A DNA stretch of 6,174 bases, taken from contig DFBC01000165.1 in the NCBI GenBank assembly GCA_002367235.1, forward strand, positions 1-6,174, written 5' to 3'. The stretch comes from Cellvibrionales bacterium UBA3090 (lineage in GTDB: Bacteria > Pseudomonadota > Gammaproteobacteria > Pseudomonadales > Porticoccaceae). The notes under the pieces are model-generated. The model did not search any database. It was not told where the DNA came from and saw only the letters and a list, made by a program, of their open reading frames with translations. Positions 5,838-6,174 of this stretch are shown here, in pieces (position 1 is the first letter of the stretch; each line of letters opens with the position of its first letter). The position numbers and the translations under genes were made by a program.

Positions 5838-6174
5838 CTAATCTCCAAAAGCAGTTTGCCAGGGGGTTGGCGCCAGGGGGGGGCGGTCCAAAAAGGGTAG
5901 CTCGGGTGCCGAGCCCTTCGATGGCCGAACCGATTGTTGCTGGAGTAACTGGATCACCTCATCGGCTAGGTTGGGCGATAGTGTCAACTTGGTGGGCCAG
6001 GCTGTAATAACATTGGGGCAGCCTTCAGCGCGACTGGCAAAGGCTTTGTCTGGGCGAGCAAAGTTGCGTTGCTTGGGTTCAGCCCTGTCTACGGGTAAGG
6101 TCGCCCATCGAGCACCTGACAAATCTACCCATGGCATGAGTTCGGTTAATTCATTTTTTGCATTGCTGATAACG
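5838..6174 (-). CDS. FAD-dependent oxidoreductase (DAO-like), C-terminal part only
   Basis: The frame is open from the right edge of the window to TAG at 5838-5840, giving 111 visible residues; an ATG at 6135-6137 is internal and is not the start. Visible text includes ELMPWVDLSGARWATLPVDRAEP near the window edge, RPDKAF, NVITAWPTKLTLSPNLADEVIQLL and a C-terminal RPPLAPTPWQ tail. I recall the AWPTKLTL.P.L.DEV block and the RPPLAP.PW ending from the C-terminal part of PA4991-type NAD(P)/FAD oxidoreductases of the D-amino-acid-oxidase fold; the FAD-binding N-terminal GxGxxG would lie outside the window. It is the first visible gene of a minus-strand operon with the aldo/keto reductase 2 bp downstream, suggesting the two act in one redox pathway. 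A G8 run (C8 in the coding strand) at 5876-5883 lies near the 3' end, but the tail reads normally through it, so the frame seems intact. The family is inferred from the C-terminus only. Confidence 0.65.
   Translation of the reverse strand, partial: VISNAKNELTELMPWVDLSGARWATLPVDRAEPKQRNFARPDKAFASRAEGCPNVITAWPTKLTLSPNLADEVIQLLQQQSVRPSKGSAPELPFLDRPPLAPTPWQTAFGD

Overview
The window looks like chromosomal DNA from a gammaproteobacterium, probably a Pseudomonadales or Cellvibrionales-type marine relative. This is inferred from the style of the hldE product and from a gene neighbourhood that, from memory, resembles Pseudomonas aeruginosa PA4991/PA4992 and PA4996-PA4999. It is a lipopolysaccharide (LPS) inner-core/O-antigen region that runs into a small oxidoreductase operon. 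I see no tRNA, rRNA, CRISPR array, insertion sequence or phage gene.

Left part (1-2909, + strand): an A/T-rich run of surface-glycan genes. It holds the 3' end of a DUF6625-like protein, a GT-B family 4 glycosyltransferase with a TTG start, and a polytopic O-antigen ligase/polymerase-type protein (WaaL-like). They all point the same way with gaps of about 40-50 bp, so they probably form the end of one transcription unit.

Middle (2894-5036): a small WaaP/Kdo-kinase-like protein lies on the minus strand and overlaps the ligase gene tail to tail. It is divided by 79 bp from the divergent hldE, the bifunctional enzyme that makes ADP-heptose for the inner core. The 79 bp hold candidate promoters for both directions. 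hldE would supply the heptose donor, the glycosyltransferase would add a sugar to the core or O-chain, and the WaaL-like protein would join O-antigen to lipid A-core in the periplasm. The kinase-like protein has a core-locus position but an unproven role.

Right part (5023-6174, - strand): a tightly coupled pair, the C-terminal end of an FAD-dependent oxidoreductase followed after 2 bp by an aldo/keto reductase. The reductase gene overlaps the 3' end of hldE by 14 bp. The pair probably has a metabolic role unrelated to LPS.

The window is mostly recognisable biology and I do not see an obviously new system. The points most worth a second look are the non-canonical catalytic loop of the kinase-like protein (Ser where kinases have the catalytic Asp), the alternating strand layout with two overlapping 3' ends, a perfect hairpin just past the aldo/keto reductase stop, and the compositional step between the glycan genes and hldE. 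No stretch over 300 bases lacks a gene; the longest gap is the 79 bp between the kinase-like gene and hldE.
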